DNA of 64,000 bases from Paenibacillus sp. MAEPY2 (GCF_000499205.1 NZ_AWUK01000006.1:169231-233230); one strand, 5' to 3'; counted from the first letter of the stretch, positions 1 through 8,712 are shown. The notes: generated from the letters alone by a model not told the origin. Translations and numbers: made by a program.

Positions 1-348
1 ATCAAGCAGTTATGGATTGCCAAAATAGATAATCAGATTGTTGGAACAGTCCAGTTGTTCGAGACCGCGCATAAGGCCTATCCGACCTTCGAGCTGCCTA
101 TTGATTATCCGTTTATTCGGCTGTTGGGCGTTGATCCCAAGTGGAGAGGTCACGGCATCGCCAGAAAACTGCTTCAACAATGTGTTGAATCGGCCAAAGA
201 CATGGGTAAAAATACGGTGTATTTATATACGGGCGGTCAAATGGTTAACGCGATCCGATTATACGAACGTTTCGGTTTTGTAGAAGACCCGGAATTCAGT
301 TCCGAGAGTGGTGAAGGCAAAGCCATCTGCTATCGTTATGATTCATAA
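1..348 (+). CDS. GNAT-family N-acetyltransferase, 5'-truncated by window edge
   Basis: The open frame runs in from base 1 with no start, so the N-terminus lies outside the window. The visible 115 residues carry the acetyl-CoA-binding core of the GNAT fold. A beta strand (LLGVDPKWRGHGIARKLL) holds the R/Q-x-x-G-x-G/A pyrophosphate loop, and the C-terminal half has the typical YERFGF motif. GNAT enzymes transfer acetyl groups from acetyl-CoA to amines; the substrate cannot be read from sequence. A strong hairpin with a T-run follows at 430-461, so this is the last gene of its transcript. Confidence 0.85.
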   Translation: MKQLWIAKIDNQIVGTVQLFETAHKAYPTFELPIDYPFIRLLGVDPKWRGHGIARKLLQQCVESAKDMGKNTVYLYTGGQMVNAIRLYERFGFVEDPEFSSESGEGKAICYRYDS

Positions 349-429
349 TTCTAGTAAATGGTATTGAGCGTGGATCGCAGGAAAGAAAGATAACAGGTAA
401 ATAACGGTATGGTGTTATTTACCCAATAA

Positions 430-461
430 GGCCGCTCAACAAGAGCGGCCTTTTATTTTTT
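430..461 (+). terminator. Rho-independent terminator
   Basis: Perfect stem GGCCGCTC/GAGCGGCC with loop AACAA followed by TTTTATTTTTT. It sits between the upstream acetyltransferase and the convergent permease. The T-run favours the plus strand. Confidence 0.9.
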
Positions 462-490
462 AATTGAATTCATTTTATTATAACTTCATT

Positions 491-1840
491 TTATGCCCGT
501 CCATTCGTTTTCCTGAATCGGATCAGGGACCAAATAATCAGCACAGCGAGTACAGATAAACAGATACTGATGCTGAAACGGTTGCTTTCATCAAATACGA
601 ACATGACTGCAATGACACCGAGACACAGCACAGCAGCTCCAGTGATATAAGGAAAACCCCAGACCTTAAATGAAGGTTGTACCGGATAGCTCTTGCGCAG
701 CTTCAGCTGTGAGGTGGCAATACAGATCCACACGAGCATCACGACAAACCCCGGGACCGCCAGCAACACGCGGAAGAGCTGATCTTGTGCGAACAGCCCC
801 AGCATGGAGCCACCAAGCAGAACCACAGCACATACCAGCAGTGTATTTACTGGGCTGCCGTTGCGATTCGTTTGTGATAATGCCTTGGGTGCTTCACCAC
901 CTACCGCCATGGAGTGCATCATACGGGATGCACCGTAAATGCCCGAATTCGCAGCAGACAAAACGGCGGTTACCAAAATAAAGTTCATAATATGTGCTGC
1001 ACCAGGCAGCCCCGTGGAAGCCAGCACCTGCACGAAGGGACTGCTTTCTGGGCCCAACTCATTCCACGGAATGAGCCCACAGATGATGAGAATCGGCAGC
1101 GTGAAGAACAAAATAATTCTCAGCATGAAGTTCCCCACAATTTTAGGCATCACCTTGTCCGCATTTTCCGTCTCCGTTAAGGTCAGGCCAATAAGCTCAG
1201 ATCCTCCATACGAGAACATGACGACCAACAAGGCCGAGAAGATCGATGACCATCCATTAGGGAAGAATCCGCCTGCTTGCGTGTAATTTTGCAAATAAGG
1301 CGTGTTGTCACTTGGAATGATCCCGAAGATCAGACCAGCACCGAGGAAAATAAAAATAATAATCATGGCGATTTTAATGCCTGCCAACCAAAATTCAAAT
1401 TCCCCAAATACGCCTACACTTAACAGATTAATCAATATTATAAACACCGCACACGCCAGACTAAGCATCCACAGCGGCACTTCCGTGAACCAGTACTGCA
1501 AAAAGCTTCCTGCGGCGATCACCTCAATCACACATACCGATAACCAGAGGAAACAGTACATCCATCCCATAATAAAGGATACTCTGCTACCAAATGCTTC
1601 CTGCACAAAATCTTTCATGTTCTTGTTCTTGTACACTGTAGCCATCTCTGCCATCGCAGCCATGACTACCAGCAGCAATAAGCCTGCAAAGATGTACGTT
1701 ACAATGACTCCCGGACCTGCGAGTCCAATCGTTTCGGCGCTTCCTTTGAAAATTCCGGTTCCAATGACACCACCCATAGCCATAAAGCTAATATGTCTTG
1801 GTTTAAGTTTCTTCTGCAATGTTCCTTCTGTCTGAGCCAA
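491..1840 (-). CDS. Amino acid permease (APC superfamily)
   Basis: Integral membrane secondary transporter of about 449 residues, the usual length for amino acid/GABA-type APC permeases with 12 predicted membrane helices. Near the N-terminus the helix-1 signature GGVIGTGIFKG is intact; in this family it forms the unwound substrate-binding segment. Start choice: minus-strand AGGAGG lies six bases before TTG at 1840, better than the ATGs further upstream, which lack a Shine-Dalgarno. It stands alone, convergent with the preceding acetyltransferase. The amino acid transported is not determinable; the AnsP/ProY/GabP branch is closest by overall look. Confidence 0.9.
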   Translation of the reverse strand: MAQTEGTLQKKLKPRHISFMAMGGVIGTGIFKGSAETIGLAGPGVIVTYIFAGLLLLVVMAAMAEMATVYKNKNMKDFVQEAFGSRVSFIMGWMYCFLWLSVCVIEVIAAGSFLQYWFTEVPLWMLSLACAVFIILINLLSVGVFGEFEFWLAGIKIAMIIIFIFLGAGLIFGIIPSDNTPYLQNYTQAGGFFPNGWSSIFSALLVVMFSYGGSELIGLTLTETENADKVMPKIVGNFMLRIILFFTLPILIICGLIPWNELGPESSPFVQVLASTGLPGAAHIMNFILVTAVLSAANSGIYGASRMMHSMAVGGEAPKALSQTNRNGSPVNTLLVCAVVLLGGSMLGLFAQDQLFRVLLAVPGFVVMLVWICIATSQLKLRKSYPVQPSFKVWGFPYITGAAVLCLGVIAVMFVFDESNRFSISICLSVLAVLIIWSLIRFRKTNGRA

Positions 1841-2121
1841 TTCCAATCCTCCTGATGTAAAAAACGTCTGCATTCCTGTTTCATGTTTACCTAAACACAA
1901 TGTCCAGTATACCCTATTGTGCATGCCTCAGCCCAGCAGTTCCGTACGGCCAATTCATCCCAAGCCGATGCTGACATGACGTATGTTTTATACCCCACAA
2001 TGATACGAGCCAATCGGTATGCATCGCAACTCATTCATTTATATATATTCTACTCTTCTTGCGCTCTCCAATATGTATGATTTGTTGCAGTCCACCACTT
2101 CTTAAAACAATCGTTACACAC

Positions 2122-2160
2122 AAAAAAACCAGCGGTCTGTATGCAACAGAATGCTGGTTA
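2122..2160 (-). terminator. Terminator of the minus-strand acetyltransferase
   Basis: Minus-strand stem AACCAGC/GCTGGTT followed by TTTTTTT. It lies 56 bases past the stop codon at 2216. The rest of the 1841-2215 spacer shows no gene. Confidence 0.85.
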
Positions 2161-2215
2161 TCTGGTTATCTGGTATTCCCGTTATGCCGTTATGCCTATA
2201 TATCTATCATTCGAT

Positions 2216-2671
2216 TTATAATTCCTTCGTCATAAAAGCACTGTTCGGGTCCAAACTATAATCTGCAAATGGCTCACAGTAAACAAATCCAAAGTCCTCA
2301 TAAAGCTTCCGCGCCGGGATAAACGAATCCATTGAACCCGTCTCCAGACTGATTCGTTTATAACCCCGATTCTTGGCAACCTCGATTATGTGGGCAAGAA
2401 TTTGTCGAGCCACGCCTTTTCTCAGGTGAGCCGATGCTGTACGCATCGATTTCAGTTCTGCATGCTCCGAGTTCAATTCTTTCATGGCACCGCAGCCCAG
2501 CAGCTCCTCCGCTTCCCATGCGCACCAGAATGTAATCTCCGGTTTCTTCAATCCATCCAGATCCAGGGCGTGAATACTTTCCGGCGGCGAATCTGCTGCC
2601 ATGCCCTGCAAATGTTCTGCAATTAATCCAATGACTTGTTGACCACTCAAATCATCTACTTTAATCTCCAT
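2216..2671 (-). CDS. GNAT-family N-acetyltransferase (YsnE-like)
   Basis: 151-residue single-domain GNAT. The acetyl-CoA loop is seen in the segment ASAHLRKGVARQILAHII, and the C-terminal strand reads YEDFGFVYCEPFADY, a signature shared with the B. subtilis YsnE-like group. Start at 2671: GGCAGGAG lies eight bases upstream of ATG. An in-frame start 21 bases further out lacks a ribosome site. Monocistronic, with its own terminator at 2122-2160. Substrate unknown; the YsnE resemblance is from pattern recognition only. Confidence 0.85.
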   Translation of the reverse strand: MEIKVDDLSGQQVIGLIAEHLQGMAADSPPESIHALDLDGLKKPEITFWCAWEAEELLGCGAMKELNSEHAELKSMRTASAHLRKGVARQILAHIIEVAKNRGYKRISLETGSMDSFIPARKLYEDFGFVYCEPFADYSLDPNSAFMTKEL

Positions 2672-2794
2672 ATCTACCACTCCTGCCGACAATTTTGTTG
2701 TGTGTGTATCACTGAATACATGTCTAATTATTTATATAGTACTACCATGACAGGTTTTCTGACAACAGGTTCAAAAACACGAATAAACTGTCTA

Positions 2795-2823
2795 TTGTTA
2801 TACCCTTAAATTTCCATTATAGT
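2795..2823 (+). promoter_or_regulatory. Predicted sigma-A promoter upstream of the GNAT/DUF1801 operon
   Basis: TTGTTA (2795-2800), 17-base spacer, TATAGT (2818-2823). Transcription would start near 2830, giving a leader of about 245 bases that contains the folded element at 2869-3027. Confidence 0.5.
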
Positions 2824-2868
2824 GAGGCTATCTGAGATCAAAAGGAGCCAAGAATATTGCGCAGCAGC

Positions 2869-3027
2869 CATATAGCTAAATTGATATTTACACGAGAACG
2901 GAGAGGACAGAAATAACCTGAAGAAGCGGAGCCAAAAGCTTTCTGAAAGAAAGCTGCATCGGAAGCATACACCTCGCTGTTATCGGAGTGGCATGTGTAA
3001 ATATCCTTTAGTTCAATTTATATAGCT
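2869..3027 (+). repeat. Structured intergenic element (leader RNA or dispersed repeat)
   Basis: This gene-free stretch is bounded by an imperfect long inverted repeat. GATATTTACAC (2883-2893) pairs exactly with GTGTAAATATC (2995-3005), and further out AAATTGA and TAGCT pair imperfectly with TTCAATTT and AGCTA near 3013-3027. Inside is a second hairpin, AGCTTTC/GAAAGCT (2937-2955), and a third arm around CACCTC...GAGTG (2970-2990). It has no open frame. It lies inside the predicted leader of the downstream operon. I do not recognise it as a named riboswitch; a dispersed intergenic repeat is the main alternative. Confidence 0.55.
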
Positions 3028-3077
3028 AATTGTCGTTTTGAGGTGAAGCGAACTTAATTTATTCAAAGGAGACCATC

Positions 3078-3653
3078 ATGACACTAACAACTAAAAATCT
3101 GTTTTATAGCAAACGGTTGAAAAAGACTCCACCCCGTGCAGAAGATGTACAAACCATGCTGCAATGGAATGAAGATCCCGAATATTTGAGAAATGTGGAT
3201 ACGGATATTGCCATTCCTTATTCGGAAAAGCAGCTTGAAGATGAAGGCGAAACAAAGGACAAGGAAGTTTACTTCCGGCTTCGAACGCTTGAGAATGAAC
3301 AACTGATCGGGTTCGTTGTCATTCACAGCATTGAATGGAACAACCGCTGCGGACAGCTTGCCATTGGCATCGGACTCGCAGAGCATCGCAACAAGGGATA
3401 CGGAACGGAAGCGTTGAATCTCATTTTGCGATATGCCTTCCATGAATTGAATCTGGACCGGGTAGGTTTGGATGTCATCGCCTATAATGCGAAAGGCATC
3501 CGTGCCTATGAGAAGGTCGGCTTTCAGCTGGAAGGTCGCGCCAGATCAGCCGTGTATCGTGATGGAAAACGCTATGATCGCTTATTGATGGGAATTCTAA
3601 GACCCGAATGGGAAACACACAATCAGATCAATGTAGAGGATGGACAAGCATGA
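3078..3653 (+). CDS. GNAT-family N-acetyltransferase (RimJ/RimL/SpeG type)
   Basis: 191-residue acetyltransferase of the RimJ/RimL-like branch. The motif EHRNKGYGTEALNLILRYAF is the acetyl-CoA-binding helix start, followed by NAKGIRAYEKVGFQLEGRAR. These enzymes modify ribosomal protein N-termini, polyamines or small amines; spermidine/BltD-like and protein substrates are equally possible here. Start ATG 3078 follows AAAGGAG by six bases. It is the first gene of a two-gene unit: its stop overlaps the next start in an ATGA. A long structured leader precedes it. Confidence 0.88.
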   Translation: MTLTTKNLFYSKRLKKTPPRAEDVQTMLQWNEDPEYLRNVDTDIAIPYSEKQLEDEGETKDKEVYFRLRTLENEQLIGFVVIHSIEWNNRCGQLAIGIGLAEHRNKGYGTEALNLILRYAFHELNLDRVGLDVIAYNAKGIRAYEKVGFQLEGRARSAVYRDGKRYDRLLMGILRPEWETHNQINVEDGQA

Positions 3654-3997
3654 ATATGAATGCAGAAGTCACTGAATTTATCGAACAGATCCCGGTTCCC
3701 TGGCAAGCCCAGGTTGTAAGTAAACTGCGGGAGTTGGTACATGAGTCTATCCCTGAAGTACAAGAACGTGTGCAGTACAAGAAACCTCATTTTCTGAAAA
3801 ACGGTAAATATGCGGCAGTCATCTCCCCGTCCAAACCGGCAGTATCCTTCACGATCTTCAATGCAACCGGACTTGATCTGCCAGATGGGATATTTGAAGG
3901 CCCAGCTGAACGCAAAACCATCAAGATCAAGGAAAAAGATACGCCTGACTATGAGTGGCTGGCTGGCCTTCTGACACAGGCATCGGCAGAACTCTAA
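3650..3997 (+). CDS. DUF1801 domain protein
   Basis: 115-residue soluble protein with the DUF1801 pattern (YdhG/YdeI-like fold). A helical N-terminus ends in VQERVQYKKPHFLKNGKYAA, followed by a beta-rich segment with the lysine-rich tract ERKTIKIKEKDTPDY. B. subtilis members affect iron or cationic-peptide tolerance, but no biochemical activity is settled. The start at 3650 overlaps the upstream stop as ATGA with AGAGGA nine bases ahead, so translation is probably coupled to the acetyltransferase. No plus-strand T-run hairpin follows immediately; the plus-oriented hairpin at 4095-4139 may end the transcript. Confidence 0.8.
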   Translation: MNMNAEVTEFIEQIPVPWQAQVVSKLRELVHESIPEVQERVQYKKPHFLKNGKYAAVISPSKPAVSFTIFNATGLDLPDGIFEGPAERKTIKIKEKDTPDYEWLAGLLTQASAEL

Positions 3998-4054
3998 GCT
4001 GGAATTGAGGATATAAGGTGTCTCAGTTTCTTTCAACCGGCTCTAGCAACTATT

Positions 4055-4084
4055 AAAAAGGCCAACCAGCATATCTGGTTGACC
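4055..4084 (-). terminator. Terminator of the AlaX/zinc-ribbon minus operon
   Basis: On the minus strand GGTCAACCAG, a short ATATG loop, then CTGGTTGGCC followed by TTTTT. It lies about 120 bases beyond the stop at 4205. Confidence 0.8.
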
Positions 4085-4094
4085 TAACCATACG

Positions 4095-4139
4095 AAGGGG
4101 CTTCGCATAATGTTAAATACATATGGGATAGCCCCTTTT
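4095..4139 (+). terminator. Terminator-like hairpin, one of two related copies
   Basis: AAGGGGCT/AGCCCCTT stem around a 27-base loop, ending in TTTTG. The 3' half, ATATGGGATAGCCCCTTTT at 4121-4139, differs at only one base from 46255-46273, so the element appears twice in this window. Confidence 0.6.
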
Positions 4140-4204
4140 GTGTATGCAGCTGTCAATACAACTAAATCGCATCTATGCAATAACAGATCATTAGAGTTCC
4201 TTCA

Positions 4205-5509
4205 TCAGGACTGTTGATAAGATACTGCCGTCATCTGGCACGGCTCGCAAATGAACATGTAATACATGCCATCCCCATACTCCTCATCCTCGCTCCAGTC
4301 CAATTGACCAACGGCCCTCATCCTTGAAGAGCAGCATGGGCAATTCGGATACTCCGCGTCCTGAACCCATCCGGGATGGCCCCCAATCTGGGATAAAGAA
4401 GGCTCCATCGCCCACTCACTGGCATGGAACGCCTGACGTGGTGCAGTCGCAATCCGAAACTGTCGCCCTGCATCCGGTGCAAGCTGAGCATAGTCATTCG
4501 GGTCGAGATCATCCGCTCCCACGGGCATCACATTATGCGTACTCCAGCACGGTTCACCTGCTGAATTCATCTCCATATAAACGACACCATAACAGCTGCA
4601 TATCACGCAAGTCTGCACTTGAAGCCGCTCACTATTCCAAGCAACGTCCTTCAGTGCTGGAAGCCGTACATCCAGATCAATTAAGGTCGTTAACGGACTG
4701 CCACACCACTCACAGTTATCGGCTCGGCTCAACAGCATGGAGATTGGAGCGCCAATTGACGTGTCGTCAGCCCTTTCATTCTCTTTTACTTTATAGAGTG
4801 AATAACTTGGGGTGATGAATAAATCCCTGCGCTGGCCTTCATTCGTCAACTCCCAACCAGCTTCGGTTGTATAGCGCTCTGGTGCGACATGCAGCTGATC
4901 TGCCCAGCGAGGCGGAGACTGCCTCCATTGCTTGAACTGATCTACGATAACTTCATCTCCAATATAGGCGAGCATGAGCAACAGATTATTCCGATTCTCA
5001 TCATCAGCGTTCACCTGCTGTATGAGTTGATCGCGTACTTCGGCAGAGGCACTCTTATACAAAATGACAGGGTAGTAGATTTCGCGCTCCAGCAGCTCCG
5101 GAATCTGTGCAGACAACGAAATATCATGGTAACAAACCAGGTATACCAGAATATCTTTACCTGTATCATCATCCCCTGCACGAATCAGCTGCATCGCATA
5201 GTCGATCATGAGCGCTTGCTGCTTCGTAGACAAGGACAGATATACTTCTTCTTTGGAATGCTCGTATGCAACATAACGGATTAACGGATCATGAACCTGG
5301 CGGGTATGCATGATTTTTAGAATCTCCACAGGGTCCGTCATTCCCTCATACAAGTTCACGTCACGCCGATTGGCTTCAATGTATCTTTGATGTGCCTCGC
5401 GTTCCATCTCCTGCTTGCAAGGCATGCAGTACCCGCTTGTTCTGGCAGCCGTTGCTGGCAAAATCGTACTTGGGCACCCTTCTCGTATGCACGGAATGCG
5501 TTCTGTCAT
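4205..5509 (-). CDS. Uncharacterised multi-zinc-ribbon protein, DUF1963-like C-terminus
   Basis: 434 residues, soluble, rich in paired cysteines: CIREGC and CMPC near the N-terminus, CEWC with CVIC/CSC in the middle, and CPCC with CEPC at the end, suggesting two or three structural zinc sites. The C-terminal stretch SQIGGHPGWVQDAEYPNC resembles the GGxPxWIQ motif of DUF1963 (YwqG-like) proteins. The middle, around residues 60-200, is helical and may be a HEAT-like solenoid. Start chosen at ATG 5509 with AGAGGAG ten bases upstream; a longer in-frame ATG at 5566 has no ribosome site. It follows the AlaX-like gene by 80 bases on the same strand. Function unknown. Confidence 0.65.
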   Translation of the reverse strand: MTERIPCIREGCPSTILPATAARTSGYCMPCKQEMEREAHQRYIEANRRDVNLYEGMTDPVEILKIMHTRQVHDPLIRYVAYEHSKEEVYLSLSTKQQALMIDYAMQLIRAGDDDTGKDILVYLVCYHDISLSAQIPELLEREIYYPVILYKSASAEVRDQLIQQVNADDENRNNLLLMLAYIGDEVIVDQFKQWRQSPPRWADQLHVAPERYTTEAGWELTNEGQRRDLFITPSYSLYKVKENERADDTSIGAPISMLLSRADNCEWCGSPLTTLIDLDVRLPALKDVAWNSERLQVQTCVICSCYGVVYMEMNSAGEPCWSTHNVMPVGADDLDPNDYAQLAPDAGRQFRIATAPRQAFHASEWAMEPSLSQIGGHPGWVQDAEYPNCPCCSSRMRAVGQLDWSEDEEYGDGMYYMFICEPCQMTAVSYQQS

Positions 5510-5589
5510 CTGTGGGCAGCTCCTCTGCTTTTGATTCCACCTTACGATCCACTGAAACTGATCCATATCGATTAGCGAAAAATCGTAGA

Positions 5590-6768
5590 TTAGTGATGTC
5601 CCAGTTGGTCCTTCGTAAATTCATAAAATGCGATTGCATCTTCGCTGCTGGCAAAGCCCGCCTGAGCCATCTTGTCGCTGCCTCCGCCTTTGCCCTGGTA
5701 GGCTCCAAGATTGCCCTTGAAGAAAGGTCCACAAGCCCACTCCGGCGGCTGTCCGTTCTGTGCCAGAACAACTTTGGCCTCTGAGATGCTCACAAAGAGT
5801 ACAAGTCCCTCATGTTCCGATGTCAGCTTGGTCGCCAGGCTCTGCATATCCTTGAGCGATTTGTCCTCAAAGATTTGAGCAATGACCAATCCTTCCCGTG
5901 CAGATAAAAGCTCTTGCGCATAATAAGCGTCATTGGAAGCTTTTACAGCGTTCAGCTCGGCTTGCAGCTGCTTTTGTTCTGCTTCCATTTTATCGATCCG
6001 ATCCACCAGCTCGTCTCTACTGGTCTTCAATTTGGCCGAAATTCCGGTCAGCACGCTTTGCGCGGCGTTGAACTCGTTCAGTGCCCGGTATCCGCATTTA
6101 AAATAAATCCGGGTGCTGCCCTTCATTTTCTCGGTTTTCAACAGTTTAATGATCCCGATCTCACCTGTGGCTGACACATGTGTTCCTCCGCAAGCGTTAT
6201 ATTCCACACCCTCGATCTCTACGATGCGAATATCTTCGGTTACGGAAGGCAGTTTCACCAGTGGCAGTCGTGCTGCTTCTTCCGCAGTGACCCAGGAACT
6301 GCTGATTCTGGCATTCCGGTAAATCTGCTGATTGGCCTCCAATTCAATTGCAGCCAGTTGATTCGCTCCCAGTTCGGCTGCAGCCACATCAATCGAGATA
6401 TAATCTGTCCCCAGATGAAAACTGAGCGTCATCGCATCTGCCAGCTTCAGCGTAATAGCCGACAGCAAATGCTGCCCGCTATGCTGCTGCATATGATCGA
6501 ATCTGCGCTGCCAATCGATTTGGCAATCCACGTCATTCTGCTCGGGTGCACGCTCCAGCTTATGCAGTACCTCACCGTCTTCACTTATCACATCCAGTAC
6601 GGCAATGCCACCGATCTGTCCCAGATCACAAGGCTGTCCACCTCCATGGGGGTAAAAAGCCGTCTCCGCCAGCGTGACATATATACCGTCTTCTTTGTCC
6701 ACTCTGCCTGTAATTTGTGTATGCCACTCCCGTGTGTATGCGGAGTCATAATAGATTTTTTTCGTCAT
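5590..6768 (-). CDS. Alanyl-tRNA editing protein (AlaX-L type)
   Basis: 392-residue free-standing editing enzyme that hydrolyses Ser or Gly mischarged onto tRNA-Ala. The N-terminal beta-barrel carries ETAFYPHGGGQPCDLG. The editing site shows HSGQH (MQQHSGQHLLSA) and the second zinc half C-G-G-T-H (NACGGTHVSATGEIG). The region after about residue 230 has a coiled coil (KMEAEQKQLQAELNAVKAS) and ends in a DHHA1-like glycine-rich segment AYQGKGGGSDKMAQAG. No aminoacylation domain is present. Start ATG 6768 is preceded by GGGATCGGA; the in-frame extension upstream has no convincing site. Confidence 0.9.
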   Translation of the reverse strand: MTKKIYYDSAYTREWHTQITGRVDKEDGIYVTLAETAFYPHGGGQPCDLGQIGGIAVLDVISEDGEVLHKLERAPEQNDVDCQIDWQRRFDHMQQHSGQHLLSAITLKLADAMTLSFHLGTDYISIDVAAAELGANQLAAIELEANQQIYRNARISSSWVTAEEAARLPLVKLPSVTEDIRIVEIEGVEYNACGGTHVSATGEIGIIKLLKTEKMKGSTRIYFKCGYRALNEFNAAQSVLTGISAKLKTSRDELVDRIDKMEAEQKQLQAELNAVKASNDAYYAQELLSAREGLVIAQIFEDKSLKDMQSLATKLTSEHEGLVLFVSISEAKVVLAQNGQPPEWACGPFFKGNLGAYQGKGGGSDKMAQAGFASSEDAIAFYEFTKDQLGHH

Positions 6769-6936
6769 TGAATCATCCGATCCCTTCTCGTTCAAAGTAG
6801 AGTGTTGCTTTAGCATTTTAACGAATGCAACGTCACTTTCTGATCTATACAAAATCCTTATGTACCTGATCTCCAGATTACACTATCTGGCATAAACAAG
6901 CCAAGTTTCAGCCTGCAAGCATCCCTTTTTCATATC

Positions 6937-6973
6937 AAAAAAACCGCTCTGCAAGTCAAGCTACAGGGCGGTC
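6937..6973 (-). terminator. Terminator of the PanE-like gene
   Basis: Minus-strand ACCGC...GCGGT stem, extended by CTG/CAG, followed by TTTTTTT. It lies 60 bases past the stop at 7033. Confidence 0.8.
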
Positions 6974-7032
6974 ATGTGAATATCAGTAGCATGACGTTAC
7001 AACTTACTGACCCAAAATCTCTGTTTCCGTTC

Positions 7033-7941
7033 TTAGGGTGTGATATCATTTTGACTTAAAAACTTCAATAAATCGTTATTCAGCTGCACAACTTCGTTGT
7101 TTGCACTACTCGCATAGTCCGGCAACATCATATCCTTCACCATTTTAGTCCGTAACCATAGCATAAAGAACAAATCCAAAATCAAATCTGGACATGTAAG
7201 CACCATTTTAAATACAGATGGAGAAATAGCAACGCCAGCTTTTTGTATGGCCCTCAGGTATGTTTTTAAAGTGTGTGTTATTTGATGTGCCGTTTTTCTG
7301 TTGTTAGCTGTATCGGGGTCAATGATCTTATTATCAATTCTCAAAAAGCCAAGCATTGCAATATCCGATACAGCATGAGTGATTAGATACGACTTCATAT
7401 CCTTATTCATTGTGTACGGGATTTTTGCTGTTTTAAATATTTTTGCCAGGTTCTCTACACGTTCTGTCACTAAACCACTAATTTCTCCGAACACAGTAGT
7501 CACTAGAATCTTTGGTGGAAATCGACCAAACAATATTCCTTCTTTAATCTGTCCGCCAACACCGGGAAAAGCGGGTAAAAGTCTATCTCCAACCATATCT
7601 AGCCACGAAGAAAATCCAATTGAATTATTAGTCATTGTAACAATATTTTTGCTTTGATTGTCTTTGAGCGCTAACAACGCTGATTCGGATCGATCATAAC
7701 GTACTGTAACGAAAATAAAATCATACACATCATCATTTTCAAGCGTATCAATGACATTGACTTTTATCGATTTAACAGTACCTTTTTCATTATATTGCAG
7801 GCCCTTTTCTTTCAATGTTACAAATCGATCAGAACGTGCATACATAGTAACGTCAAGGCCTGCTTCAATGAATCTCATTGCGTATATGCTTCCTATAACA
7901 CCAGCACCAAAAATTAAAATTCTATTTTGTTTAACGGACAT
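7033..7941 (-). CDS. Ketopantoate reductase (PanE/ApbA) family protein
   Basis: 302 residues. The Rossmann nucleotide-binding motif GAGVIGSIYAMRF is at residues 12-24. The C-terminal domain is shorter and more divergent than in true PanE, with a hydrophobic segment LILDLFFMLWL. The family reduces 2-dehydropantoate with NADPH, but many paralogues have other substrates, and nothing nearby suggests pantothenate synthesis. Start ATG 7941 follows GAGGGAGGA. It is divergent from a TetR gene, with a palindrome between them, so it is the probable target of that regulator. Both genes are visibly more AT-rich than their neighbours. Confidence 0.8.
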   Translation of the reverse strand: MSVKQNRILIFGAGVIGSIYAMRFIEAGLDVTMYARSDRFVTLKEKGLQYNEKGTVKSIKVNVIDTLENDDVYDFIFVTVRYDRSESALLALKDNQSKNIVTMTNNSIGFSSWLDMVGDRLLPAFPGVGGQIKEGILFGRFPPKILVTTVFGEISGLVTERVENLAKIFKTAKIPYTMNKDMKSYLITHAVSDIAMLGFLRIDNKIIDPDTANNRKTAHQITHTLKTYLRAIQKAGVAISPSVFKMVLTCPDLILDLFFMLWLRTKMVKDMMLPDYASSANNEVVQLNNDLLKFLSQNDITP

Positions 7942-7973
7942 AACAATCCTCCCTCTTTTTTGAATAATCTCTC

Positions 7974-8001
7974 TTGACTATGCAACAACGTGTTGTATGA
8001 T
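7974..8001 (+). promoter_or_regulatory. tetR promoter with overlapping palindromic operator
   Basis: TTGACT (7974-7979), 16-base spacer, TATGAT (7996-8001). The near-palindrome ATGCAACA-ACG-TGTTGTAT (7980-7998) fills the spacer and reaches into the -10 box. Bound TetR there would block its own promoter and probably the divergent PanE-like gene. Confidence 0.6.
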
Positions 8002-8090
8002 TTAATCATAAATCGTTATTATGCCCTTGATCAAACATCAGTTTTTAAATATTTGTCGGATGATACCCTGGTTACCGATAGGAGAAAAAA

Positions 8091-8639
8091 ATGAAAAAGC
8101 AGCCCCAAATCACGGAAAAAACTAGACAAACGTTTATCAATGTTTTTTGTGAATTATATAGTCAAAAGCCGATTGAAAAAATCTCGGTTCAAGAGATTAC
8201 GAATAAGGCGGGATATAACCGCAGCACATTTTATCAATACTTTACTGATATTTACGAATTGTTAGACTTTGTTGAAAATGACTTAGTGAACTACATAAAA
8301 GAAGAATTGGCGAAAAAAGAGCTCTCTTCAAATACTGTTCAAGATGCGCTTCATTGTTTGGAAAACAAGGAATATCTCTCGGTTCTCAATGCCTTTTTGG
8401 GCGATTATGGCAGTATTCGTTTTTTAGAACGCTTGAAAAGAGAAATCACCCTTGGCAGATTGGAATTAAACCTACCGCCAGACAGCTCCATCACGCCATA
8501 CTTAATCGAGTTTCACATCTCAACATCACTCTCTTTATTTCGTCTTTGGCTACAGCGACAAAAGGATTTATCGCCAGAAGAATTTTTTGAGTTAGTGGAT
8601 ACTCTATATACAAAAGGGGTATCGCCTTATTCTGAATGA
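8091..8639 (+). CDS. TetR/AcrR-family transcriptional regulator
   Basis: 182 residues. The N-terminal helix-turn-helix is clear: KISVQEITNKAGYNRSTFYQYF at about 28-50, the most conserved TetR segment. The C-terminal ligand domain is helical, in the style of TetR_C_33-like regulators found next to small-molecule enzymes. AGGAG sits seven bases before ATG 8091. The gene is divergent from the PanE-like reductase across a 149-base spacer holding the candidate operator. Repressor role and ligand are inferred only from family and context. Confidence 0.85.
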   Translation: MKKQPQITEKTRQTFINVFCELYSQKPIEKISVQEITNKAGYNRSTFYQYFTDIYELLDFVENDLVNYIKEELAKKELSSNTVQDALHCLENKEYLSVLNAFLGDYGSIRFLERLKREITLGRLELNLPPDSSITPYLIEFHISTSLSLFRLWLQRQKDLSPEEFFELVDTLYTKGVSPYSE

Positions 8640-8712
8640 ATCTACTTAGACTCATTCAATAAAATAGCAGAGCAAAACCACGTCAAAATAGGAGTCAATT
8701 CCTGAAATGCGA

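Noticed and set aside
1302..1835. Plus-strand open frame of 177 codons
   Set aside because: It lies wholly opposite the amino acid permease; the minus frame has clear family motifs and a ribosome site, this one has neither.
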